Of a stretch of 44,910 nt of DNA, positions 28,172-36,062 are shown one piece after another. The DNA is from Akkermansia muciniphila (GTDB taxonomy: Bacteria > Verrucomicrobiota > Verrucomicrobiia > Verrucomicrobiales > Verrucomicrobiaceae). Position 1 is the first letter of the stretch; each line of letters opens with the position of its first letter. The notes under the pieces are model-generated. The model saw nothing but the letters and a program-made list of their open reading frames with translations. It was not told where the DNA came from and ran no database searches. The position numbers were made by a program, and so were the translations under genes. The DNA lies in the NCBI GenBank assembly GCA_945863205.1, contig CAMAZK010000009.1, positions 1-44,910 of the forward strand, in the 5' to 3' direction.

Positions 28172-29545
28172 TCAATCCAGAAACTTCCCAGGATTCATAA
28201 TCCCGTTTGGATCGAGCGCGGCTTTCAGGCGCAGATGCGTTTCATGCGCGGCGGGTGAGACGGCATGTCGCCACCAGCGTTTTTTGGCGACGCCGATGCC
28301 GTGCTCCCCGGTGATGGCTCCGTTCCAGGCGATGATTTGATGGAAGAGGCGATCCAAGGCGGCCTCCGCACGTTCGCGGATCGCGGGATCGTCCATCGTG
28401 GGCACCATGATGTTGACGTGGATGTTGCCATCGCCCGCGTGGCCGAAACTGGCGACGGGGAAACCGAATTCGGCCTGCAACTTCTCCGCGAAATCGACGA
28501 GCTCGACGAGCTTGCCGCGTGGCACGACGATGTCCTCGTTCAGCTTGATCAGGCCGGTGTTGCGCAGGCTGTAGCTGAACTCGCGGCGCAGTTTCCAGAA
28601 GGCTTCGCAGGCTTCCTCGCCCATCGCTTCGTTCAGACAGATGCAGCCGAGGTCGCGCACGAGCTTGGCGAGTTGCTGCAGCTCTCCTTTGACCGATTCC
28701 GTCTGCCCGTCGATCTCGACGAGCAGATGCGCATCCCCCTGCGGCGTGACGGATTCGCCGAGATATTCGCGAGCGGCACGCAGGGTGAACTTGTCGGCAA
28801 TTTCGAGCGCGGAAGGCAGGAAGCCGCTGCCAAGGATGCGCTGCACGGCATTCGCAGCTTCAGCGAACGAATTGAAGCCTGCGGAGAGCATCGCGCGCAT
28901 CGGCGGATGCGGGATCAGCCGCAGCGTGGCCTCGGTGACGACGCCGAGCATGCCTTCGCTGCCGACCATGAGGCCAACGAGGTCGAAACCGGTTTTGTTT
29001 TTGTGACAACGACCACCGGCTTTCACGATCGAGCCGTCCGCCAGCACCGCCTCCAAACCGAGCACGTAATGCCGGGTGACGCCGTATTTCAGGCAGCGTG
29101 GTCCGCCTGCGTTCGTGGCGATGTTGCCGCCGAGACTGCATTCCTTGAGCGAGGCCGGGTCCGGCGGGTAAAACCAACCGAGTTTGCGCACGGCGGCCTG
29201 CAAATCGCCCGTAATGACGCCGGGCTCGACGACCGCCACGCCGTCCTCGAGGGCGATCTCCTTGATCTTGTTCATGCGGGCGACGGAAAGCGCGATGCCG
29301 CCTTTCAGCGGCACTGCGCCGCCGACATAGCCGACGCGCGAGCCCTGCGGAGTGACGGGGATCTTGTGCTCATTCGCGAAGCGCAGGGTTTTAGAGGCAT
29401 CTTCCGTGCTTTGTGCATGCACGACGACCTCGGGCGCGTTGGACGCGAACCATTTGTCCGTGCTGTGCGTGGCGAGGTCATCCGACGTCACGGAAACGCG
29501 ATCCGGACCGAGGAGGGTGACGAGTTGATCGGCGAGGGTGGCCAT
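28172..29545 (-). CDS. FAD-binding oxidase (GlcD / D-lactate dehydrogenase family)
   Basis: Start MATLADQLVTLLGPDRVSV inside ORF 28172-30487; 'IPVTPQGSRVGYVGGAVPLKGGIALS', 'GGNIATNAGGPRCLKYGVTRHYVLGLEAVLADG', 'GHAGDGNIHVNI', 'ITGEHGIGVAKK'. Confidence 0.9.
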   Translation of the reverse strand: MATLADQLVTLLGPDRVSVTSDDLATHSTDKWFASNAPEVVVHAQSTEDASKTLRFANEHKIPVTPQGSRVGYVGGAVPLKGGIALSVARMNKIKEIALEDGVAVVEPGVITGDLQAAVRKLGWFYPPDPASLKECSLGGNIATNAGGPRCLKYGVTRHYVLGLEAVLADGSIVKAGGRCHKNKTGFDLVGLMVGSEGMLGVVTEATLRLIPHPPMRAMLSAGFNSFAEAANAVQRILGSGFLPSALEIADKFTLRAAREYLGESVTPQGDAHLLVEIDGQTESVKGELQQLAKLVRDLGCICLNEAMGEEACEAFWKLRREFSYSLRNTGLIKLNEDIVVPRGKLVELVDFAEKLQAEFGFPVASFGHAGDGNIHVNIMVPTMDDPAIRERAEAALDRLFHQIIAWNGAITGEHGIGVAKKRWWRHAVSPAAHETHLRLKAALDPNGIMNPGKFLD

Positions 29546-29599
29546 CCATTGAGACTGGCGAAGCTTAGCGTTCGTGCAACGCGTAGAATACGAATCGCC

Positions 29600-30589
29600 A
29601 TGCCTCCGCTGATCGAAGTCACCCATCCGAAGGGAATCTACCTCCCTGAGGCGGATTTGTGGCTGGATCCGCACCGGGGGAAGGAGCGGGCGTTCGTCTC
29701 CCATGCGCACAGCGATCACGCGGCGCGGCATGCGCTGACGATCTGCTCGGAGATCACGCATCAGCTGATGGTGGTGCGCAAAACAGCCAAGAAGTCGGGT
29801 GCGGTGATGACGCCGAGGATGCGGGAGGTTTTTGAATGGGAGGGCTGGGAGCTGCGGCTGCTGCCGGCGGGCCACATCACGGGATCGGCGATGCTGCATC
29901 TCACGCGGAAGGCGGACGGGGCCACGTTGCTTTACACTGGCGACTACAAGCTGCGGCAGGGACTCAGCGCGGAACGTTGTGAGCTGATGCAGGCGGACAC
30001 GCTGATCATGGAGACGACGTTTGGCCTGCCGAAATACCGCTTCCCGGCTGCGGAGGCGGTCATCGCGCAGATGCTGGAGTTTGTGCGTGAGACGCTGGCG
30101 GCGGGCGGGATTCCGGTGCTGCTGGGTTATTCGCTGGGGAAGGCGCAGGAGATTTTGTGCGCCCTGCGGGACTCGAAACTGCCGGTGATGGTGCATTCGA
30201 GCGTGGCGCGGATCACGGAGGTGCTGGCACCGCATCTGAGTGCGCTGCCGGAGTGGCGGCTTTTTGATGCGAAGGAAGCCGCCGGGCATGTGCTGGTGTT
30301 CCCACCGGGATCGAAGCTCGAACTGCCCGGCATGCGAACGATGGTGCTTTCCGGCTGGGCGCTGCAACCGAGCGCGAAATACCGCTACGGCGTCGATGTG
30401 GCGCTGCCGTTGAGCGATCACGCCGATCATCCGGAGCTGCTGGAAACGGTGGAGCGCGTGAAGCCGCGCCGGATTTACCTCGTACACGGGGCCACACGCG
30501 AGTTCGCCTCAGAGCTGCGCTCGATGGGCCACGATGCGCGGGCGCTGGGCGCGGAGGATCAGTTGGAACTGGCCTTGCAGGCGTCCTGA
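29600..30589 (+). CDS. Metallo-beta-lactamase-fold exonuclease/RNA-processing-type protein
   Basis: Start MPPLIEVTHPKGIYLPEADLWLDP inside ORF 28265-30589; 'AFVSHAHSDHAARH', 'LLPAGHITGSAMLHL', 'LLYTGDYKLR', 'PLSDHADHPELLE', 'IYLVHGATREFASELRSMG'. Confidence 0.82.
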   Translation: MPPLIEVTHPKGIYLPEADLWLDPHRGKERAFVSHAHSDHAARHALTICSEITHQLMVVRKTAKKSGAVMTPRMREVFEWEGWELRLLPAGHITGSAMLHLTRKADGATLLYTGDYKLRQGLSAERCELMQADTLIMETTFGLPKYRFPAAEAVIAQMLEFVRETLAAGGIPVLLGYSLGKAQEILCALRDSKLPVMVHSSVARITEVLAPHLSALPEWRLFDAKEAAGHVLVFPPGSKLELPGMRTMVLSGWALQPSAKYRYGVDVALPLSDHADHPELLETVERVKPRRIYLVHGATREFASELRSMGHDARALGAEDQLELALQAS

Positions 30590-30607
30590 GCCCTCGTAGA
30601 AATCAGC

Positions 30608-32818
30608 ATGCCATCCCAGGATAACCAAACTGCCGACCGCTCCTGGATGGAGGCTCTGGAGGATTTCCTGCTGGACGAGCCTGCCGTGGAGGCGATCCGG
30701 CTCAATCCGGCATCCAAACGGGTGGAAATGGCCACGCTGGGGCGGGTAGATGGCGAACTGCTGGAGGCCAAACTGGCGGAGGTGCTGCGCAGCGTGGACG
30801 CCAAGTGGCTGAAGCAACTGCCGGAGCACTCCCGGATGCTGGAGGTCAGTCAGAAGAGCGGCGTGACGCAGATCGAAAAGCCCTCCTGCCCGACTGCGCC
30901 GAAGTTCTGGAAGTGGCGTGAGTTTGAGTGGCCGGAGGCCGATGAGATCGAGCAGGAGAGCGATGACGAATGGCGCATGCTGGCGGGGCAGGCCGCCGTG
31001 TGCGGCGCGGCGCTCGTCGCGGGCTGGCTTTTTGACCAGCCCTGGCTGTTCGTGATTTCGCTCATCGCCGGCGGCTGGGACGCGGCGAAGGACGCGTGGG
31101 AAAACATCCGGGAGGGCCGCCTCGACGTGCATTTCCTGATGCTGGCCGTGGCGGCCGGCGCGGTGGCCATCGGCGCATGGGAGGAGGGGGCGCTGCTGCT
31201 CTTCCTTTTTTCAACAAGCGGAGCGCTGGAGCATTTCGTGCTCTATCGGACGCATCGCGAGATCAATGCGCTGACCAAGGCCGCGCCAAAAATCGCGCAC
31301 GTGCTGCTGCCGGACGGATCGACGGAGGATCGCGCGGTTTTGGGATTGCGCGTGGGCGAGGTGATCGTGGTGAAGCCGGACGAGCTCTTTGCCGTCGATG
31401 GCACGGTGATCTCCGGCCTCACGGCGGCGGATGAATCGACGCTGACGGGTGAGGCCATGCCGATCACGAAGGAACCCGGCGCGGCGATCTTTGGCGGGAC
31501 GCTGAACCTGTGGGGCCTGGCGCAGGTGCGTGTGGACAAACCGGCCACGCAGAGCGCCCTGGCGAAGATCATCACGCTCATCCAGACGGCGCAGCAGATG
31601 CGGGCGCCAAGTCAGCGCTTCACCGACCGCTTCGGCACGCGCTACACCATTCTCACGCTGAGCATCGTGGCGGTGATGTTCTTCGTGTGGTGGCTGGTCT
31701 TCGGCATTCCGCCCTTTGAAAATGTCGGGGAGGCCAAGTCCTCGTTCTATCGCGCCATGACGCTGTTGGTGGTGATGAGCCCCTGCGCGCTCGTTTTGTC
31801 GATTCCTTCGGCGATTCTGGCCGCCATCGCGTGGGGGGCGCGGCACGGCGTGCTCTTCCGCGGCGGCGCGGCCATCGAAAAGCTGGCGGAGGTCGATGTC
31901 ATCGCCATGGACAAGACCGGCACCCTCACGGAGGGCGAGTTGAAGGTCACGAAGATCGAATCCTTCCCCGCAGGACGCGAAGACGACGTGATGCACATCG
32001 CGGTGAGTCTGGAGTCGAACTCGAATCACCCCATCGCCCGCGCCATCACCCGGCATGGAAAGTCGCAGGGCATCGAGGCGGAAAAACTCGCCGAGTTTCA
32101 GTCCATCGCCGGTCAGGGCCTGCGCGGGCGCACGTCCGGCGGTCTCAGCTACGTGGGCCGCCGGGAACTGGTCAAAGACAGCGCCCTGGGAGATGCGCTG
32201 GAGGGCGTGCCGGACGCTCCCGTCGGTTTCAGCGAGGTCTGGGTGCTGCATCAGCAGATCGTCGGCCGCGTCCTGCTCAAAGACGAAGTCCGGCCCGGCA
32301 GCCGCGCCGTGCTGGAAAAGCTCGCCGCTGACGGCGTGCGCACCGTCATGCTCACCGGTGACCGCCGGGCGGCCGCCACGGAGGTGGCGAAGCAGCTCGG
32401 CCTCTCCGAAGTCCGCGCCGGGCTGCATCCTGAGGACAAAGTCGCCGCGATCCGCGAATTCACACAGCAGGGCTGCAAAGTGGCGATGGTGGGTGATGGC
32501 GTGAACGACGCCCCGAGCCTGGCCGCCGCCTACGTCAGCGTGGCCATGGGCGCCCGCGGCAGTGACGCCGCCCTGGAGCAGAGCGATGTGGTGCTCATGC
32601 AGGACAAGATCGAAAAACTGCTCTCCGCCCGGATGATCAGCCAGCAGGCGCGGCGCATCATCCAGCAGAACATTGTCATCTCCCTCGGCAGCGTCATCGT
32701 CATGGCCGTGGCCTCCCTGTTTGGGATCGTGCCACTGACCTTGGGGGTCCTGACCCACGAGGGCAGCACCGTGGTGGTGTGCCTGAACAGCCTGAGGCTG
32801 CTGTTCCAGAAGGAATGA
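30608..32818 (+). CDS. P1B-type (P1B-4/CoaT-like) heavy-metal-transporting ATPase
   Basis: 'TGEAMPITK', TM motif 'MSPCALVLSIPSAI' (SPC), 'DKTGTLTEG', 'VMLTGDRRAAA', 'VAMVGDGVNDAPSLAAAYV', C-terminal TM 'LTHEGSTVVVCLNSLRLL'. N-terminus lacks CxxC. Confidence 0.9.
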   Translation: MPSQDNQTADRSWMEALEDFLLDEPAVEAIRLNPASKRVEMATLGRVDGELLEAKLAEVLRSVDAKWLKQLPEHSRMLEVSQKSGVTQIEKPSCPTAPKFWKWREFEWPEADEIEQESDDEWRMLAGQAAVCGAALVAGWLFDQPWLFVISLIAGGWDAAKDAWENIREGRLDVHFLMLAVAAGAVAIGAWEEGALLLFLFSTSGALEHFVLYRTHREINALTKAAPKIAHVLLPDGSTEDRAVLGLRVGEVIVVKPDELFAVDGTVISGLTAADESTLTGEAMPITKEPGAAIFGGTLNLWGLAQVRVDKPATQSALAKIITLIQTAQQMRAPSQRFTDRFGTRYTILTLSIVAVMFFVWWLVFGIPPFENVGEAKSSFYRAMTLLVVMSPCALVLSIPSAILAAIAWGARHGVLFRGGAAIEKLAEVDVIAMDKTGTLTEGELKVTKIESFPAGREDDVMHIAVSLESNSNHPIARAITRHGKSQGIEAEKLAEFQSIAGQGLRGRTSGGLSYVGRRELVKDSALGDALEGVPDAPVGFSEVWVLHQQIVGRVLLKDEVRPGSRAVLEKLAADGVRTVMLTGDRRAAATEVAKQLGLSEVRAGLHPEDKVAAIREFTQQGCKVAMVGDGVNDAPSLAAAYVSVAMGARGSDAALEQSDVVLMQDKIEKLLSARMISQQARRIIQQNIVISLGSVIVMAVASLFGIVPLTLGVLTHEGSTVVVCLNSLRLLFQKE
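32548..32818 (+). repeat. Direct repeat copy 1: 3' end of intact metal ATPase gene
   Basis: Aligns without gaps to 34032-34302 (offset 1484 bp); about 14 mismatches by hand count. Confidence 0.93.
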
Positions 32819-32883
32819 TTTCGCACTGTCGTTTTTTTCACCCGTCCGCTCTCCCTCTCTGCCCTGACCGAGATCTTGTCAAA

Positions 32884-32908
32884 GGGGTGAAGCCTCACCC
32901 CATTTTCC
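32884..32908 (+). terminator. Hairpin, possible terminator downstream of the P-type ATPase
   Basis: GGGGTGA-AGCC-TCACCCC perfect 7-bp stem followed by ATTTTCCC. Confidence 0.3.
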
Positions 32909-32975
32909 CGCCAGCGTTCGGGGTGGTAGGCCTGAATGAGGAGGAGCACAGCTCCAGAGGAGCGGGCATGGGAAT

Positions 32976-33365
32976 CTATTGCTCGGTAATGACCGTGAGG
33001 CCTGGCACACCCTTGAAGTGGCGGGCATTGTGCGTGACCAGAGGCATGCCGTGTTGCAGGGCTGTGGCTGCGATCCAGGAATCCGCAAGCGACATGGGCT
33101 GGCCCCGCATGGTGCGGCCAACGAGTCCTGCCCACACCCAAGCAAGGCGGTTGTTGAAGGGGAGAACCACAAAACGTGATTTGATGAACTGCTCCAGATG
33201 AAGTCTCCGCGCTTCTGACCAGTTCTGCGCGTAAGGCCACCGGTAGATTTCAGCGAGAGTCATGAATGAAACATACCACTGCTGCCCCAAGAGATGGGGC
33301 TGATAGACGGCGGCTCTGGAATCCCCTTTGTAAATGTAGCTGATGATGTTGGTATCAATCAGCAT
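32976..33365 (-). CDS. PIN-domain (VapC-like) ribonuclease toxin
   Basis: Start MLIDTNIISYIYKGDSRAAVYQPHL within ORF 32976-33596; PIN acidic residues in 'LIDTN', 'LAEIYRWP', 'LADSWIAATAL', and 'LVTHNARHF'. Confidence 0.85.
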   Translation of the reverse strand: MLIDTNIISYIYKGDSRAAVYQPHLLGQQWYVSFMTLAEIYRWPYAQNWSEARRLHLEQFIKSRFVVLPFNNRLAWVWAGLVGRTMRGQPMSLADSWIAATALQHGMPLVTHNARHFKGVPGLTVITEQ

Positions 33366-33792
33366 GCAGGTGGCCTCCAGCGGGGATTTTCTCTGATCTC
33401 CACTGCTCCAAGGCCTCATCAAAGCCCTCCCACTCAGAGGCAGTGCCGTCACCGTAGAACTCCTCAGCGTTGCGGATGATTGGTACCTTTTGCAACTCTG
33501 CTTGTTGCCGTGCTGAGAGCGGATGCCAGAAGTCCTGCGCCGCTGCGTCGTCCGCATCAATGAAAGTCGGCGCATCTGGATCGTAGCCAGGGCCATAGGT
33601 CATGTAACCCGCACCGCTACCCATCCAATCGGCCATGGTGACAGCCGGTTCCTCGGGTGGCGGCGGGCTAAGCACGGCCACCACCTTTCCGCTGCTGAGG
33701 ATCTCAATGACGGTATCGCCGCTCTGGACGGATTTAATCTCGTCGAGGCAATGCGCCGCGAAGTTGCCAAGGGTCAGTTGTCGAGTGCTCAT
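33355..33792 (-). CDS. Phd/YefM-like antitoxin with C-terminal extension
   Basis: Start MSTRQLTLGNFAAHCLDEIKSVQSGDTVIEILSSGKVVAVLSPP; overlaps vapC-like gene by 11 bp. C-terminal extra 'LSARQQAELQKVPIIRNAEEFYGDGTASEWEGFDEALEQW'. Confidence 0.65.
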   Translation of the reverse strand: MSTRQLTLGNFAAHCLDEIKSVQSGDTVIEILSSGKVVAVLSPPPPEEPAVTMADWMGSGAGYMTYGPGYDPDAPTFIDADDAAAQDFWHPLSARQQAELQKVPIIRNAEEFYGDGTASEWEGFDEALEQWRSEKIPAGGHLHAD

Positions 33793-33823
33793 GAGGCGAT
33801 GGTAAGGGAGGGGGCGAAAACCG

Positions 33824-34018
33824 TCAATGCCCTGCAAAGTACTCCGAAAGGATGATGGCGGGCGGCAGTTCGGCGGTGGAGTGACCGCCGCAGGCATCCT
33901 CGACTTTGGAATCTGCGCCGTCCTGAAGCGGGCACTTGCTGAGGATTTCGAGCGTCTTGTCCAACAGCACAGAAGACTGAAGCGCGTCTTCTTGTGCGCC
34001 TTTTCCGAGGCATTCAGA
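33824..34018 (-). pseudogene. Possible truncated gene remnant (C-terminal ~64 codons, no start)
   Basis: Reverse-strand frame SECLGKGAQEDALQSSVLLDKTLEILSKCPLQDGADSKVEDACGGHSTAELPPAIILSEYFAGH*, with stops immediately upstream at the junction with the ATPase fragment. Confidence 0.4.
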
Positions 34019-34031
34019 TCACGCTCAAGAC

Positions 34032-34302
34032 GGGCGCCCGCGGCAGTGACGCCGCCCTGGAGCAGAGTGATGTCGTGCTGATGCAGGACAAGATCGAAAA
34101 ACTGCTCTCCGCCCGGATGATCAGCCAGCAGGCGCGGCGCATCATCCAGCAGAACATCGTCATCTCCCTCGGCAGCGTCATCGTCATGGCCGTGGCGTCC
34201 CTGTTTGGCATTGTGCCGCTCACTTTGGGAGTCCTGACCCACGAGGGTAGCACCGTGGTGGTCTGCCTGAACAGCCTGCGGCTGCTGTTCCAGAAGGAAT
34301 GA
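34032..34302 (+). pseudogene. Direct repeat copy 2: 3' fragment of the metal ATPase gene
   Basis: Encodes GARGSDAALEQSDVV...THEGSTVVVCLNSLRLLFQKE*, protein-identical to the last ~89 residues of the 30608-32818 product. A GTG at 33994 could open a 102-codon ORF. Confidence 0.85.
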
Positions 34303-34384
34303 TTCGGCAGTGTCGTTTTTCCGTCTGGGCAACTCCGTGCTGGACGATTCGGGCCTTTTCTTCATAGAGTGAGGAAAATCCCAC

Positions 34385-34546
34385 ATGCGCATTCTCTCCA
34401 AAGTCCTCTGGACCCTGGCTTTTCTGGCCGCGACCTTCATCTGGATGGTGCTCTTTGAGCACGGATTCAGCATGAAGGCGCTGACGGAAGGCTCGAGCGA
34501 GGAATTGCGCGCCATCGCCGCCTGGTTCGGCGGCGGGAAAAAGTGA
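34385..34546 (+). CDS. Small single-TM protein (53 aa)
   Basis: MRILSKVLWTLAFLAATFIWMVLFEHGFSMKALTEGSSEELRAIAAWFGGGKK; ATG at 34385, stop 34544-34546; plausible TM topology (below the ORF-track size cutoff). Confidence 0.55.
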   Translation: MRILSKVLWTLAFLAATFIWMVLFEHGFSMKALTEGSSEELRAIAAWFGGGKK

Positions 34547-34590
34547 CCCGATAGACACCTCATTCAACTCAGCCAAGACCACCACGGATT

Positions 34591-35976
34591 ATGATCGTTA
34601 CGGAAGCCGAACTCGACCCCAAGTACCAAGCCCTTTGGAAAAAAGCGCTGATCTCCGCCGAGCGGAAAAACTGGGAGTACGTCATTGATCAGGTGCTGCC
34701 CATCGTGAAAGGCAATTTCGGCTTCCTGGACGGCCGTAAGCTGCTGCGCACGGCGGAGAGCGAAGTCACCGGCGGCAGCGGCGGCAAGAAATTCAGCTTC
34801 GGACTGGGCGGACTCAAACCCATCTCCAAAAAGGACCCGGAAGATGTCGTCGCCGAGCTGGAAGAGAACGTTTTCCGCAAGGATCCCTTCAATCTCAACG
34901 CGAACGAGCAGCTCTATGACATCGCGATGAAGATGCATTTCTGGGAGCTGGCGGCCTTCGCACTGGAAACGATCCGCGCCGGGCATCCGCAGAACACCAA
35001 GCACATGCACAAGCTGGCGCAGCATTACATGGCCTACGAGCAGCCTGACAAGGCCTCCGACGTGTACGCGGCCATCCGCAAGGTCGATCCGAAGGACATG
35101 GACGCCCAAAAGGGTGAGAAAGACGCGGCCGCACGCAGCTCCATCAAGAATCAAGGCTGGGGAGCCGCGGAAACCGGCGGCGGATTCCAGAGCGCCATGA
35201 AGGACGCCAGCGAGGCTGCCAAGCTGGAAATGCTCGACCGCCAGGGCATGACCCGGGACCAGATGGAGCAATTCCTGGGGGAGACGATCGAGCAGTACAA
35301 TGCCGACCAGACGAACATCCTCTACGTGAAGCGCATGGCCGACCTCTACGAGCGTCTGGAGCAGATCGACAGCGCCCTGATGTTCTACGATTACGCCCTG
35401 ACTCTGAACCCCGGGGACGTGGCCCTGCAGCGGAAGGTGGAAATCATCCGCGACAAGGTGCAGGACAAGCAGATCGAAGACTTCGAGCGCGACATCGAGT
35501 CCAACCCGGACGCGCCCGACATCGAAGAAAAGCGGGCGCAGGTAGCGGACATCCGCCGCCAGCGAGCCGAGGTGGTTATCAACGAGGCCAAAGGCCGCGT
35601 GGACCGCAACCCCACCGACAAAACGCTCCGCTACGAACTGGGGCAGGCCTACTTTAACGCCGGCCTCTACACCGAGGCCATCCCGGAACTCCAGCAGGCA
35701 AAGTCCAACCCGAACATGCGCATCAAGGCCATCCTGATGCTGGGCCGCTGCTTCGAGCGCAAGAACATGAACGACCTCGCGAAGACGTCGCTCTCGGAGG
35801 CCGCCAACGAGCTCGTCGTCATGGACGCGATCAAAAAAGAGGTCCTCTACGAACTGGCCAACGTGCTGGAAAAAATGGGCGACCGCGCGGGCAGCCTCGA
35901 TCAGCTGAAGGAAATCTACAACGCGGACTACGGCTATCGTGACGTGGCGAAGCGGGTGGAATCCTCCTACAACTGA
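34591..35976 (+). CDS. TPR-repeat protein
   Basis: 461 aa; 'LYDIAMKMHFWELAAFALETIRAGHPQNTKHMHKLAQHYMA', 'ALMFYDYALTLNPGDVALQRKVE', 'RYELGQAYFNAGLYTEAIPELQQAKSNPNMRIKAILMLGRCF'. Confidence 0.8.
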   Translation: MIVTEAELDPKYQALWKKALISAERKNWEYVIDQVLPIVKGNFGFLDGRKLLRTAESEVTGGSGGKKFSFGLGGLKPISKKDPEDVVAELEENVFRKDPFNLNANEQLYDIAMKMHFWELAAFALETIRAGHPQNTKHMHKLAQHYMAYEQPDKASDVYAAIRKVDPKDMDAQKGEKDAAARSSIKNQGWGAAETGGGFQSAMKDASEAAKLEMLDRQGMTRDQMEQFLGETIEQYNADQTNILYVKRMADLYERLEQIDSALMFYDYALTLNPGDVALQRKVEIIRDKVQDKQIEDFERDIESNPDAPDIEEKRAQVADIRRQRAEVVINEAKGRVDRNPTDKTLRYELGQAYFNAGLYTEAIPELQQAKSNPNMRIKAILMLGRCFERKNMNDLAKTSLSEAANELVVMDAIKKEVLYELANVLEKMGDRAGSLDQLKEIYNADYGYRDVAKRVESSYN

Positions 35977-36062
35977 CCTGTCGGCGCAGGACGGGAAGAA
36001 TTGTTTTCCCATCCTGATTTGCCGCTGGAAACTTGGCGGCGGGCCGCCAAGATGCGCGCCCG

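Noticed and set aside
28265-29599. N-terminal extension of the metallo-beta-lactamase ORF (28265-30589)
   Set aside because: Antisense to the FAD oxidase; the real start is the ATG at 29600.
29546-30487. N-terminal ~313-aa extension of the FAD-oxidase ORF (28172-30487)
   Set aside because: Arg/His/Gln-rich and antisense to the metallo-beta-lactamase-fold gene; the natural start MATLADQL is at 29545.
31211-32758. 515-aa minus-strand ORF over the P-type ATPase
   Set aside because: Shadow ORF with biased composition; the sense strand carries all P-type ATPase motifs.
34564-36012. 482-aa minus-strand ORF over the TPR gene
   Set aside because: Val/Leu/Gly/His-biased antisense frame without motifs.
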